Assembly: GCF_013393905.1 (NCBI RefSeq) | Contig: NZ_CP040273.1 | Location: forward strand, 248,001 to 312,000 | Reading direction: 5' to 3' | Source: Nostoc sp. C052 | GTDB lineage: Bacteria; Cyanobacteriota; Cyanobacteriia; Cyanobacteriales; Nostocaceae | DNA: 64,000 nt | Shown: positions 17,709 to 25,456 of the stretch, one piece after another | Position numbering within the stretch: the stretch's first letter is position 1 | Layout of the letters: each line of letters begins with the position of its first letter | Notes under the pieces: generated by a model | Database searches by the model: none | Told to the model about the DNA's origin: nothing | Seen by the model: the letters and a program-made list of their open reading frames with translations, nothing else | Program-made: the position numbers and the translations under genes

Positions 17709-18782
17709 ATGGTACAAGTAATCGACAACACTATTGCTGCAAATTTTCTAACTGATGCAGTAGTCGAGCGCCACAATTTCTCACAGTTAAATAAAACCCG
17801 TATTCGGTTTCGCATTCAGCTAAAGAAAAGTACAAAGTCTGCTGCTCCTAAATGGGCAGATGTCTTAAAAGCTGAAGTCTCTGAAATTGAATCAGACCTC
17901 GTGAAAGTTACAAATTCTGAAGTCGGTTTGCGAGGTATCAAGGTATTTAAAAAGCTTGATGAAGCTGCTGCCCAATTGCGTCAAGAGATTGCTTCAGTTC
18001 AAGAGTGGATGTCTGCTGATACTGGCGATTGGGTCTGTCCGATTAATTTGGCTCCACTTGTTTGGAGCCAACTACTTAATATTAGGGATAATATTGCCCC
18101 TGGTTTACGTAATCAATTAAAAGCTGATTATGAATCAGGACTCGAAGATTATCAAGAGCGGATTGATCAGTTCCTCTCACTTAACACTTGGGAATTAGCA
18201 CAGGATAAGCAAGAGTCAGTTAAAGCCAACTTGTTAAGAGCATTCCCGACTCTGACCGATCTTGAAGACTATTTGCAGGTCGTTATTGGTCGTCCGGTAA
18301 TTATCCCGGCATTATCCGAACAACTGAACCAGCAGCAAGCCGAGTGTCTAGACCAGATTACCAAGTTCATCCAGCAGTATGACCAAAATCTGGAGCAAAG
18401 GCTACGGGAATCTGCGATCGCTGGCGGTGAACAACTTGCCGCGCAGTTGCTTGAAGAGTTGGCTGATTGGGAACCAGGACGCAAGCCCGTACAGTTTAAA
18501 AAGAAGATGCAACGCCATCTGATGAAGGTTCAGGTACTACTAGCGAATGCTGACCCGGAGGCAGGCAGTAGCTTGGAGGCGATGATGGCGCACTTAGATT
18601 CTATCGTTAACGATCCGGCGATTGAGTCGAAGAATCTTGGTTCTGATACGCGCAGTCAATTACAGCAAAAGATGGAAGAAATTCGGATTAAGTTGTTAGA
18701 CGAACAGCGCAATCTCCAAGAGCTAGCAACTGGTGAAGTGGGTTTATCGAAAGCTACCGTGATGTCGTTTAAGTTCCGGTAA
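17709..18782 (+). CDS. coiled-coil hypothetical protein (possibly DUF3150-like)
   Basis: 357 residues, almost wholly helical, with heptad-like runs. Examples are KVFKKLDEAAAQLRQEI, LNQQQAECLDQITKFIQQYD and SQLQQKMEEIRIKLLDEQRN. An internal GDWVCPINLAPLVWSQL segment interrupts the helices. No catalytic motif. Long helical proteins of this type sit beside AAA+ ATPases on plasmids and phages; one such family is DUF3150. The assignment is by gene layout and helix content only. It is followed by a hairpin and then by the DUF1257/DUF2997/AAA+ module, so it may be part of that module. Confidence 0.55.
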   Translation: MVQVIDNTIAANFLTDAVVERHNFSQLNKTRIRFRIQLKKSTKSAAPKWADVLKAEVSEIESDLVKVTNSEVGLRGIKVFKKLDEAAAQLRQEIASVQEWMSADTGDWVCPINLAPLVWSQLLNIRDNIAPGLRNQLKADYESGLEDYQERIDQFLSLNTWELAQDKQESVKANLLRAFPTLTDLEDYLQVVIGRPVIIPALSEQLNQQQAECLDQITKFIQQYDQNLEQRLRESAIAGGEQLAAQLLEELADWEPGRKPVQFKKKMQRHLMKVQVLLANADPEAGSSLEAMMAHLDSIVNDPAIESKNLGSDTRSQLQQKMEEIRIKLLDEQRNLQELATGEVGLSKATVMSFKFR

Positions 18783-18786
18783 AAAA

Positions 18787-18820
18787 CAGTCTTGGGCGAG
18801 GGTGAATTCGCTCAAGACTG
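18787..18820 (+). terminator. 13-bp hairpin after the coiled-coil gene
   Basis: CAGTCTTGGGCGA pairs with TCGCTCAAGACTG. No T-run follows. Same core as the hairpin at 16345-16387. Confidence 0.5.
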
Positions 18821-18917
18821 ATCCCAATGGATTTAATACGTAGTTTCCAGAATAACCCAAAAAGGATATCGCACCTTTACTATTTCTCAAACCAATTTGA
18901 AAGCCTTGGAGCTAAAA

Positions 18918-19367
18918 ATGTCGCATTTCTCAACAGTTAAAACCAAGCTTGTTAACCGTGAATGTTTGGTACAAGCTTTACAAGATTTGAACCTATCACC
19001 GCAAGTACATGAAGCAGCACAATCACTAAAAGGATACTACGGTGGTTCTCAAGGACAAAGTGCTGAAATCATCGTATCTGGTCGCACCATAAAAGCCCGT
19101 GCAGACATCGGATTTAAATGGAATCAGTCAAGCGGCGTGTACGATGTGATACACGACAGTTACGAGACAGTTCCGAAGTTAGGACAAGACTTCTTTAGTA
19201 ACAAGTTGATGTTGGCTTACGGACAACGGATGGTGAGAGCTAAAGCTGCCGAGTTACAAGAAAGGTTTGGTGAATGTGCGATCGCCGAAGAAACCAACGG
19301 CACTGTGCAAACTCTACGGCTGACTTTTGCCGGACATCAAGAAGTTAAACAATTTGCACGGAGATAA
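18918..19367 (+). CDS. DUF1257 (Ycf35-like) protein
   Basis: 149 residues from the ATG at 18918 (MSHFSTVKTKLVNRECLV); the seven codons upstream in frame are probably untranslated. MSHFST is the hallmark start of DUF1257/Ycf35, a family encoded in red-algal plastids, cyanobacteria and many phages and plasmids. Also typical are the GYYGGSQGQSAEIIV centre and the KLMLAYGQRMVRAKAAELQ helix near the end. Function is unknown, but it is habitually next to a DUF2997 protein and an AAA+ ATPase, as here. The stop is two bases before the next ATG. Confidence 0.85.
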   Translation: MSHFSTVKTKLVNRECLVQALQDLNLSPQVHEAAQSLKGYYGGSQGQSAEIIVSGRTIKARADIGFKWNQSSGVYDVIHDSYETVPKLGQDFFSNKLMLAYGQRMVRAKAAELQERFGECAIAEETNGTVQTLRLTFAGHQEVKQFARR

Positions 19368-19369
19368 TT

Positions 19370-19597
19370 ATGGAACGCTCAATACTGATTCATTTTAACA
19401 GTGCTACAGGTGAAGTCCGAGTGGAGGCTGAGGGATTCGAGGGCTTGAGTTGTTTATCGGCTACACAACCGTTTGAGGAGGCACTTGGAGTTGTGGAGGG
19501 CGATGCCTACGGCGGTGAACTACGCATTTTCAAGGACGAAGCCCAAACCCAACAACTTCGGACTACCCTAAGCAGTCAAACACGTTTGCATCAGTAA
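19370..19597 (+). CDS. DUF2997 protein
   Basis: 75 residues, starting two bases after the DUF1257 stop. The IHFNSATGEVRVEAEGFEG segment and the FEEALG helix match DUF2997, a small family that follows DUF1257 genes. No biochemical role is known to me. The tight spacing predicts co-translation with DUF1257. Confidence 0.8.
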   Translation: MERSILIHFNSATGEVRVEAEGFEGLSCLSATQPFEEALGVVEGDAYGGELRIFKDEAQTQQLRTTLSSQTRLHQ

Positions 19598-19615
19598 TCA
19601 GTCAACCCCTTCAGG

Positions 19616-19758
19616 GAATTCAAAATTCAAAATTATCAATTCAAAATTAAAGACAATCAGTGGAGGCTTTGACTCGTTCGCGCAGCGTCTCCGTTAGGAG
19701 AAGGATAATTAATTCAAAATTATTCTATTCTTCATTTTGAATTTTGAATTTTGAATTC
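19616..19758. repeat. 18-bp inverted-repeat pair enclosing a dispersed repeat
   Basis: GAATTCAAAATTCAAAAT at 19616-19633 is perfectly complementary to 19741-19758. The interior carries the dispersed CGCGCAGCGTCTCCGTTAG sequence, related to ones at 46660 and 61640. It resembles a small non-coding element inserted between DUF2997 and the AAA+ gene. Confidence 0.6.
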
Positions 19759-19767
19759 AAGAAATGG

Positions 19768-19806
19768 TCATCAGTTACCAGTCTTAACTCGGCTGGTAAC
19801 TGATGA
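19768..19806 (+). terminator. 14-bp perfect hairpin before the AAA+ gene
   Basis: TCATCAGTTACCAG pairs with CTGGTAACTGATGA over an 11-base loop. Motif copy C begins eight bases later. Confidence 0.5.
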
Positions 19807-19813
19807 TCATAAA

Positions 19814-19835
19814 GGCTTCGCCATTTCATAAGTGA
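19814..19835 (+). promoter_or_regulatory. island motif copy C: GGCTTCGCC-N8-AGTGA
   Basis: Between the hairpin at 19768-19806 and the ATG at 19854, 18 bases from the start. This is the same layout as copy B. Confidence 0.4.
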
Positions 19836-19853
19836 AATATTTGAATAATTGAC

Positions 19854-21476
19854 ATGAAACTCTCAAATCTTCTCTCCACACTAGATTCACAGATTCCCAT
19901 AGCTGCTGTTGATGTTCTGTCGCCCGATGAAGCGACGATTATTCAGTGGCTGACTACAGAAGCTAACAACAAGTTATCAAGTCCGGTGTTCTTCTGGAAT
20001 CTGGGGGTATCAACCTTAGAGCAATGTTTAATCGCAGCAGATGGGGGATTGGTGTTTAAGCCAGTGCCAGAGTATAAGAAACCACCACAGGCTGATCCAC
20101 TACTGTTCGTGTTCGACTACATTGCTAATTTTAGTGCTGATGGAGTTTTTATCTTAGGTGATATTCACTCGTTTATTGGGAAGAATTCGCCTTCGTTATC
20201 TTGGGAGGTTGTTAGCAAGGTAAAAAATCTCTACCATCGTCTCAAACCGACTGATAAACGCATTGTGCTGCTGGGTCAAAACATTCAATTACATGAGTCA
20301 CTTGTACGCTTAATCCCTTATTGTGAAATTCCTCTACCGGGAGTTGAGCAAATACTACTTCATATCAATTCTTATTTGCATGACCTACAACAGTCAGCTA
20401 TTGAACAGGAATTGACTTTCACTATTTCCCTTAATAAAAGTGAAATTGAATCTCTTTCTCGTGCTGCTCTGGGATTAACACTGGAGGAGATTAGCGACTT
20501 CCTGCGGTTAACTGTCAAACACAACCTAACATCAGATGGGATTTTAATTGATAGTCATTTCATACCCCAAGCAGTCGAGTATAAAACTCGGCTGTTGTCT
20601 CAAATGGGTATTGAATTGGGCAAGCCTGCTAGCATCTCTTTTGGAGGATTGGATTTGTTGCGTGAGTGGCTCAATCGGCGACGGCGGCTATTCACGCAAG
20701 AGGCGCGTGAGCTTTCCTTGCCTCAACCAAAAGGTGTGTTGCTTGCAGGACCGCCCGGAACAGGTAAAACTTTACTAGCCAAGAATATTGCTAATATCCT
20801 TAATCTACCATTACTCCAGCTAGACATTGCATCCCTCTTGGGCAGTCTGGTAGGTGAGTCTGAGGGGAATGTCAGACGGGCTTTAAAGACTGCCGAGGCG
20901 ATCGCACCCTGCGTTTTATGGGTGGACGAAATAGAAAAAGCTCTTTCGGGGGCTGGTGACACTAGCGGAGTCTCACAGAGGATTCTGGGCAATATCCTTA
21001 CATTCATGTCGGAATCAACCAGTGGCGTGTTTGTCGTGGCAACTTGCAATGACCCCTCTGCACTACCAAGTGAGCTAAAGAGGAAGGGAAGATTTGACGA
21101 AAATTTCTTTGTTGATCTGCCTACAGAACCAGAACGGATACAGATTTTGGGGATTCACCTAGAGCGATTCGGTATTCAAGTACAGCTTGAATATCTCGAA
21201 GCGATCGCTGCCAACACTGCAAAGTTTTCCGGTGCAGAACTGGAAACCCTTGCTTCGGAAGCTGCTCTGCTGGCATTCGATGAGGATAGACCGCAGCAGG
21301 TAACACTTGCTGACCTCGAAGCCTGTCGTCAAACCATTACCCCGCTTGCGATTCAGGACGCTGCGGCAGTTGAACGAATGCAATCCTGGGCATCCACCGC
21401 ACGACGGGCTAGTAGTCCTGTGGTTGCAGCGAAAACTCAGTCTTTGCGTGCTGCTAAGTTTCGCAACATGAACTGA
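19854..21476 (+). CDS. AAA+ ATPase, Ycf46-like
   Basis: 540 residues, normal for the family. The N-terminal ~190 residues form a non-catalytic domain (with FVFDYIANF and LGDIHSFIG resembling a degenerate ATPase-like fold). The AAA+ core holds Walker A GPPGTGKT at 299-306, Walker B with D358-E359 (VLWVDEIEKAL), sensor-1 VVATCNDP and an arginine-finger region (ELKRKGRFDENF). The last ~100 residues are the helical lid and a basic tail. Ycf46 proteins are plastid- and cyanobacterium-encoded AAA+ enzymes of uncertain substrate. Together with DUF1257 and DUF2997 just upstream this is a recurring gene set. The 256-base gap before it, filled with repeats, is unusual. Confidence 0.88.
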   Translation: MKLSNLLSTLDSQIPIAAVDVLSPDEATIIQWLTTEANNKLSSPVFFWNLGVSTLEQCLIAADGGLVFKPVPEYKKPPQADPLLFVFDYIANFSADGVFILGDIHSFIGKNSPSLSWEVVSKVKNLYHRLKPTDKRIVLLGQNIQLHESLVRLIPYCEIPLPGVEQILLHINSYLHDLQQSAIEQELTFTISLNKSEIESLSRAALGLTLEEISDFLRLTVKHNLTSDGILIDSHFIPQAVEYKTRLLSQMGIELGKPASISFGGLDLLREWLNRRRRLFTQEARELSLPQPKGVLLAGPPGTGKTLLAKNIANILNLPLLQLDIASLLGSLVGESEGNVRRALKTAEAIAPCVLWVDEIEKALSGAGDTSGVSQRILGNILTFMSESTSGVFVVATCNDPSALPSELKRKGRFDENFFVDLPTEPERIQILGIHLERFGIQVQLEYLEAIAANTAKFSGAELETLASEAALLAFDEDRPQQVTLADLEACRQTITPLAIQDAAAVERMQSWASTARRASSPVVAAKTQSLRAAKFRNMN

Positions 21477-21479
21477 TGA

Positions 21480-21522
21480 GAAAGCGATTGTCTCCTGATT
21501 TTATGAGGCGATCGCTCTTTTA
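21480..21522 (+). terminator. terminator-like hairpin after the AAA+ gene
   Basis: AGCGAT near 21484 pairs with ATCGCT near 21512 and is followed by CTTTT. Stem quality is modest because it uses a HIP1 site. Confidence 0.4.
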
Positions 21523-21602
21523 AGTTCGTAGCGATCGCGTTCAGTATATCTATCTCAGATGGGGCAATGCCCTGAAGTTAGGAAATTGACAGGGTAAGAA
21601 AG

Positions 21603-22163
21603 ATGGAAATCTATTTAGTCTTTGTTGATGCTATCCAGAACAGCAATAAATTCTGGGCGGCCAAAGTCGAAGATGGTAATTTAACAGTGCAGTGGGGCAG
21701 AGTCGGTTATCAAGCACAGACTAAAATCCACACATTAGGTAATTATCAAAGAGCCGTTAGCAAATTCAACAATCTAGTAGCCGAAAAGATGATGAAAGGC
21801 TACAGAAGAAGTCAGTCACAAATCGACAGTAATTGTGAAGTTTCTGAAATCAATAGAGCGATTGAATTACTAGAAATTATTCGTCCTTATGTAGAGCAGA
21901 AAAACTTTTCAGTTGCTTATATCAATGCCCTAAATCAATATCTGAAGATTGTCCCAACACCTTTGGGTATGCAAATTGAACCATACAGGGTATATCGCTC
22001 AGTAGAAGATGTTGATTATCAAATGGGATTACTCAATTCCCTGTTAGCGACACCTGCACCACAAGTTGCTGCGGTGGCTGTTGGTCATGCCCCTGAAGCA
22101 ACAACAGAAACAGCAGTTGTCAGTCTCAAGACTATCAGTAAGAACTTCTGGCGACATTTGTAA
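21603..22163 (+). CDS. WGR-domain protein
   Basis: 186 residues. The N-terminal ~80 form a WGR domain: LVFVDAIQNSNKFWAAKVED, then the diagnostic VQWGRVG, then a helix (GNYQRAVSKFNNLVAEKMMKGY). In PARP enzymes and bacterial relatives WGR binds nucleic acids, especially DNA ends. The rest is helical (IELLEIIRPYVEQKNFSVAY) and recalls the region that follows WGR in PARP-type proteins, but no catalytic domain is present. A non-catalytic DNA-binding accessory of the island is the likely role. Confidence 0.75.
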   Translation: MEIYLVFVDAIQNSNKFWAAKVEDGNLTVQWGRVGYQAQTKIHTLGNYQRAVSKFNNLVAEKMMKGYRRSQSQIDSNCEVSEINRAIELLEIIRPYVEQKNFSVAYINALNQYLKIVPTPLGMQIEPYRVYRSVEDVDYQMGLLNSLLATPAPQVAAVAVGHAPEATTETAVVSLKTISKNFWRHL

Positions 22164-22234
22164 TTTGAGAAGCGTCACTTTGTAAGAGATGCCAAATAGC
22201 TACACTTCATTTTGGAATATTGTTTGAGTAAATT

Positions 22235-22504
22235 ATGGAAATCAAGACTATTGCTGTAACTTACACGCGTAAGTTCAATTTAGGTGACTACGAATCTTTA
22301 GAGTTAACTTGCTCACTATGGGGACAAATTGACCCAAAAGAAGAAGATGCACAAGGGACGACACAATTTCTATTTCAACAAGCAAAGGATTCAGTTAAGG
22401 AAGCTGCAATTCCAGTAATTAAAGCTTCTAATCATCAAATGAATAAAGCCAAAATGTACAAGCACTCTGCAACAAATCAATTTGACAATCTTGATAATTT
22501 CTAA
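22235..22504 (+). CDS. small hypothetical plasmid-type protein
   Basis: 89 residues opening with EIKTIAVTYTRKFNLGDYES and a beta pattern (LELTCSLWGQID). A helical, lysine-rich end follows (ASNHQMNKAKMYKHS). The IAVTYxRKFNLGDY start recurs in small proteins on cyanobacterial plasmids, from memory. Function unknown. A clear intrinsic terminator follows. Confidence 0.55.
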   Translation: MEIKTIAVTYTRKFNLGDYESLELTCSLWGQIDPKEEDAQGTTQFLFQQAKDSVKEAAIPVIKASNHQMNKAKMYKHSATNQFDNLDNF

Positions 22505-22540
22505 TAACTGAAATTCACCTTTTAAATTCAAAAACACTTT

Positions 22541-22573
22541 AGTCAAGCATTAATACTGCTTGGCTATTTTTTT
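22541..22573 (+). terminator. intrinsic terminator
   Basis: AGTCAAGCA pairs with TGCTTGGCT (one G-T) over a 7-base loop, followed by A and seven Ts. Ends the 22235 gene. Confidence 0.8.
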
Positions 22574-22617
22574 CTGCCATCGCTTTGCTTCCTACAAACC
22601 ACAACAGGAAAGACATC

Positions 22618-22815
22618 ATGCCTGAAAAAACTAACCCAGTCCCAAAAGACCATTCCCAGTTATGCCTTCAGTACCTCCGCCGTTGCGGTGGCAGCGCTCG
22701 ATTATCTGCCATCAGCTTTAGTCTCTGTGTCATACAAACATTAGTTAATCGCAAGCTGGTAAAAGTGACAAATACAGGTGCAGGATTTTTTGTGGAGTTG
22801 GATGAAGCGAAATGA
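22618..22815 (+). CDS. small hypothetical protein (winged-helix-like)
   Basis: 65 residues from the ATG at 22618, with AGGAAAG eight bases ahead as ribosome site; the upstream extension to 22585 is unlikely. Helix QLCLQYLRRCG, helix ARLSAISFSLCVIQTLVNRK and final strands LVKVTNTGAGFFVEL give the order of a winged helix. It overlaps the next gene by four bases (ATGA). Confidence 0.5.
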   Translation: MPEKTNPVPKDHSQLCLQYLRRCGGSARLSAISFSLCVIQTLVNRKLVKVTNTGAGFFVELDEAK

Positions 22816-23027
22816 AAATACAAGTCGAGCAACTAAGTGCTAACGAATTTTTGTGGGCTAAAGACTGGATAAAAGAGTGTTTGCCTTGGCGCGATTTATC
22901 CTGCCCCGAAGAAGTTGAAGAACTCACAGAACAAGAAATCATTTCCGGCATCAAAAGACACTATAGCGGAGGAATAAAGCAGTTCAAGTTATCTGTAGAG
23001 GATCATATTTTTCCTAGTAATTCATAA
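22812..23027 (+). CDS. small acidic hypothetical protein
   Basis: 71 residues, coupled to the previous gene by a 4-base overlap. Helical and acidic (LSCPEEVEELTEQEIISGIK), ending in a His-containing segment. No family recognised. Confidence 0.5.
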   Translation: MKIQVEQLSANEFLWAKDWIKECLPWRDLSCPEEVEELTEQEIISGIKRHYSGGIKQFKLSVEDHIFPSNS

Positions 23028-23042
23028 AAATAGGTGAAACCG

Positions 23043-23387
23043 ATGGCTAATCACAAACAAATTGCTCGTTCAAGTATGCAAGAGCCAAAAGTCCGGTTAG
23101 TTAAAAATCATCGTCCAAGAAGACGATTCAACTCCAAAGTATTCATAGATCGCACCATAGAAACAACTGCAATTATCTCTCTACTAATTACTGGATTTTC
23201 TGGAGTTGGGGCAATGGCTTGTTGGGGGCTAGAAGTAATCGAGACAAATGCTAATCCCAACATAATCATCTCTGGTTGGGAGCAGCAAAAAAATATTTGC
23301 CTGGGTGCAATGCTGGTCAGTTTTTCCGCCTTCTTAGGCAGTTCTTTAGTCGGAGCAAGTGTAAGTATTCAACGAGATAAATTTTAG
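23043..23387 (+). CDS. small membrane protein, two helices
   Basis: 114 residues from the ATG at 23043; a GTG at 23034 would add three. A basic N-terminus (RLVKNHRPRRRFNSK) precedes helix 1 (about IISLLITGFSGVGAMACWGL) and, after a polar loop, helix 2 (LGAMLVSFSAFLGSSLVGAS). By the positive-inside rule both termini face the cytoplasm. Its place before the HerA/FtsK-type gene cluster hints at a membrane-complex part, but this is only context. Confidence 0.55.
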   Translation: MANHKQIARSSMQEPKVRLVKNHRPRRRFNSKVFIDRTIETTAIISLLITGFSGVGAMACWGLEVIETNANPNIIISGWEQQKNICLGAMLVSFSAFLGSSLVGASVSIQRDKF

Positions 23388-23401
23388 GTGAGTTAACGGC
23401 A

Positions 23402-23614
23402 ATGAAAGAGTACAAAACCAAACATGGCGGCTACAAAATTGAGACTGCCGAGTTATCAGATGGCGCTGTGGATGTTCATGTGGGAAAAATAGGTCTGTTA
23501 AAAACAACTTGGGCATCACCTTCAACTCAAACTTTTGACAATCATACGCAAGCTGTTCGCCATGCCAAAAATGCTATTGATAACGGCGAAATCGATTCAG
23601 TTTTTCAAAGTTAG
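23402..23614 (+). CDS. small hypothetical protein
   Basis: 70 residues, strand-rich (HGGYKIETAELSDGAVDVHV) with a closing helix (TQAVRHAKNAIDNG), 14 bases after the membrane-protein stop. No recognised family. Confidence 0.45.
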   Translation: MKEYKTKHGGYKIETAELSDGAVDVHVGKIGLLKTTWASPSTQTFDNHTQAVRHAKNAIDNGEIDSVFQS

Positions 23615-23623
23615 AACACACCA

Positions 23624-23836
23624 ATGGAAATTAAGCTAACTACTTCAGAAATTCAAGCCATATTGCAAGGGTGTCAATATACACTGCGGCTTATTAGCAG
23701 TAGTCAAGATTATCGCAATATCGAATCCTCCGAATACTTTTCTACATTGAATGACGTGATTTTAAATGATGCTTTCAATATTTTGGGGGAAGTCTTGGAT
23801 GCAATCGATGATATGAAGCAGATGACTCAACAGTAA
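23624..23836 (+). CDS. small helical hypothetical protein
   Basis: 70 residues, 9 bases after the previous stop. Two helices (TTSEIQAILQGCQYTLRLIS and NDAFNILGEVLDAIDDMKQM). Acidic. No family recognised; probably part of the same transcript as its neighbours. Confidence 0.45.
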   Translation: MEIKLTTSEIQAILQGCQYTLRLISSSQDYRNIESSEYFSTLNDVILNDAFNILGEVLDAIDDMKQMTQQ

Positions 23837-23869
23837 ACACAAAGAATCTAAATTTAGAAGGGTAAGAAA

Positions 23870-24226
23870 ATGACGTTAACTCTAGAGAATCGCTCTCGAA
23901 ATAAAGAATCGTCCTTGACGCAAGCATTACGGCAGATACAACAGCTAAACTCCAAAATTGCTGTGTTGGAGCAGCAGCATCAAGATTATATGCAGAAGCA
24001 ACAAAATCTGATTGCAGCCATTGCTGAAATTTGTATTTCTCCAATACAGGAAATACAGGCGCTGCGGATTCTGATCTGTCGGGGAGAAGCAGCTTGTCGG
24101 CAGTACTTGCGTTCGGTGCTAGTCAAACAGGGTCAGGCTTCAAAAATGACCACAGGACAAATGGAAAAACCCACTTTAGATAAAAGAGCCAAAAACCGGG
24201 GTTTTCTGCAAAATTCAAAAAAATGA
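23870..24226 (+). CDS. coiled-coil hypothetical protein
   Basis: 118 residues. Residues 17-55 form a heptad-patterned coil (LRQIQQLNSKIAVLEQQHQD), then a helical AIAEICISPIQEIQALRIL stretch, then a basic tail (DKRAKNRGFLQNSKK). Small coiled-coil proteins are typical accessory parts of plasmid cargo; function unknown. Confidence 0.5.
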   Translation: MTLTLENRSRNKESSLTQALRQIQQLNSKIAVLEQQHQDYMQKQQNLIAAIAEICISPIQEIQALRILICRGEAACRQYLRSVLVKQGQASKMTTGQMEKPTLDKRAKNRGFLQNSKK

Positions 24227-24236
24227 TTTTTCTTTC

Positions 24237-24479
24237 TCATAGAGGCGCGGAATCAGTCAGGGCAAGGGATTGAGCAGACCATGAGACAGTTATTTTCACG
24301 GCATTACTAGGGTTTTGAGCCTCATCGAAATCATCCGCGTGTCCCAAAGCCTTGATGCTACCGTGTTTGAGGTCGAGCAGAGTCTCATGGTCTGCTTGCT
24401 TCAACAATATGCTTAACTCTTTACAAAAGCGCGTTAATGATTGATGATCTAGGTCTTTCTCTAAAATATTGTTATACAA
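24237..24479 (-). CDS. possible small protein opposite to the island
   Basis: 80 codons on the minus strand, beginning MYNNILEKDLDHQSLTRFC with reasonable helical content, ending in ITVSWSAQSLALTDSAPL. It converges on the 23870 gene with 10 bases between stops. No ribosome site of note and no family; could be chance. Confidence 0.3.
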   Translation of the reverse strand: MYNNILEKDLDHQSLTRFCKELSILLKQADHETLLDLKHGSIKALGHADDFDEAQNPSNAVKITVSWSAQSLALTDSAPL

Positions 24480-24586
24480 AGGCGTAATTATAATTATTGA
24501 GTTAACTTAATTTCTCTAGACTATATAAATTACGTTTTATCTTTATCCTAATTTTTAGAGACAAACTCCGTTCGAGGTTAGCTTTC

Positions 24587-25456
24587 ATGGCAAAAAAAAT
24601 TGCATTCGGTTGGTATGGCGGCAAGTATAGTCATTTAGACTGGCTCTTACCCCTATTGCCAAAAACGACTCACTACTGCGAACCATTTGGCGGTTCAGCA
24701 GCCGTATTGTTGAACAGAGAGCCTGCACCTGTTGAAACTTATAACGATATTGATAGTCAGGTAGTCAATTTTTTTCGTGTGCTACGTGACCAAAAAGATG
24801 AACTGATCCAGTCCATTGGGCTAACGCCATTTTCTCGTGAAGAATTTCGGATTGCCATTGCCAAGGAGGAAGAGAGTTTGTCTGATCTGGAAAGAGCCAG
24901 GCGATTTTTTATTCGGGCGCGACAAGTTAGAACGGGCTTGGCACAAACCGCAAGTATTGGACGATGGGCACATTGCAAACTGACCAGCCGTGCTGGAATG
25001 GCTGGTGCAGTTTCCCGGTGGCTCGGCAGTGTTGAGGATCTACCAGAAATTGTGCAACGGCTACTACGTGTGCAAATTGAGAGCGATCGAGCAATTGATG
25101 TTATTCAACGTTACGATAGCCCAGAAACTTTATTTTACTGTGACCCTCCGTATCCGCACGCTTCCCGTGGGGATAGCAAGGCTTACGCTTATGAAATGAC
25201 TGACGATGAACATCGGCAACTGGCGGTTGTTTTGCGTTCAGTTAAAGGTAAGGTTGCCCTTTCAAGCTATGATTGTACGTTGATGCAGGAATTGTATGGT
25301 GATTGGAACTGCATTAAAGCGCCCCAGAAGCACTGCCATTCCATCAAAGAGTTAAGGCAAGAAGTACTTTGGGTAAATTATGATCTGATAACCTCCACGC
25401 TTACTATCGAAGGAAGCGCTCTATGTACACAACCCCAGCAGCTATCCTTGATGTAG
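24587..25456 (+). CDS. D12-class DNA adenine N6-methyltransferase
   Basis: 289 residues, the normal Dam/M.DpnII size. The S-adenosylmethionine pocket is FGWYGGK at 7-13 and EPFGGSAAV at 32-40. The catalytic motif IV is DPPY at 186-189, and SSYDC follows near 225. The N-terminal GGK start places it in the alpha (D12) class, which methylates adenine. It overlaps the endonuclease gene downstream by 34 bases, so the two form one modification-restriction pair protecting and cutting the same site. The target sequence cannot be read from the protein. Confidence 0.9.
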   Translation: MAKKIAFGWYGGKYSHLDWLLPLLPKTTHYCEPFGGSAAVLLNREPAPVETYNDIDSQVVNFFRVLRDQKDELIQSIGLTPFSREEFRIAIAKEEESLSDLERARRFFIRARQVRTGLAQTASIGRWAHCKLTSRAGMAGAVSRWLGSVEDLPEIVQRLLRVQIESDRAIDVIQRYDSPETLFYCDPPYPHASRGDSKAYAYEMTDDEHRQLAVVLRSVKGKVALSSYDCTLMQELYGDWNCIKAPQKHCHSIKELRQEVLWVNYDLITSTLTIEGSALCTQPQQLSLM

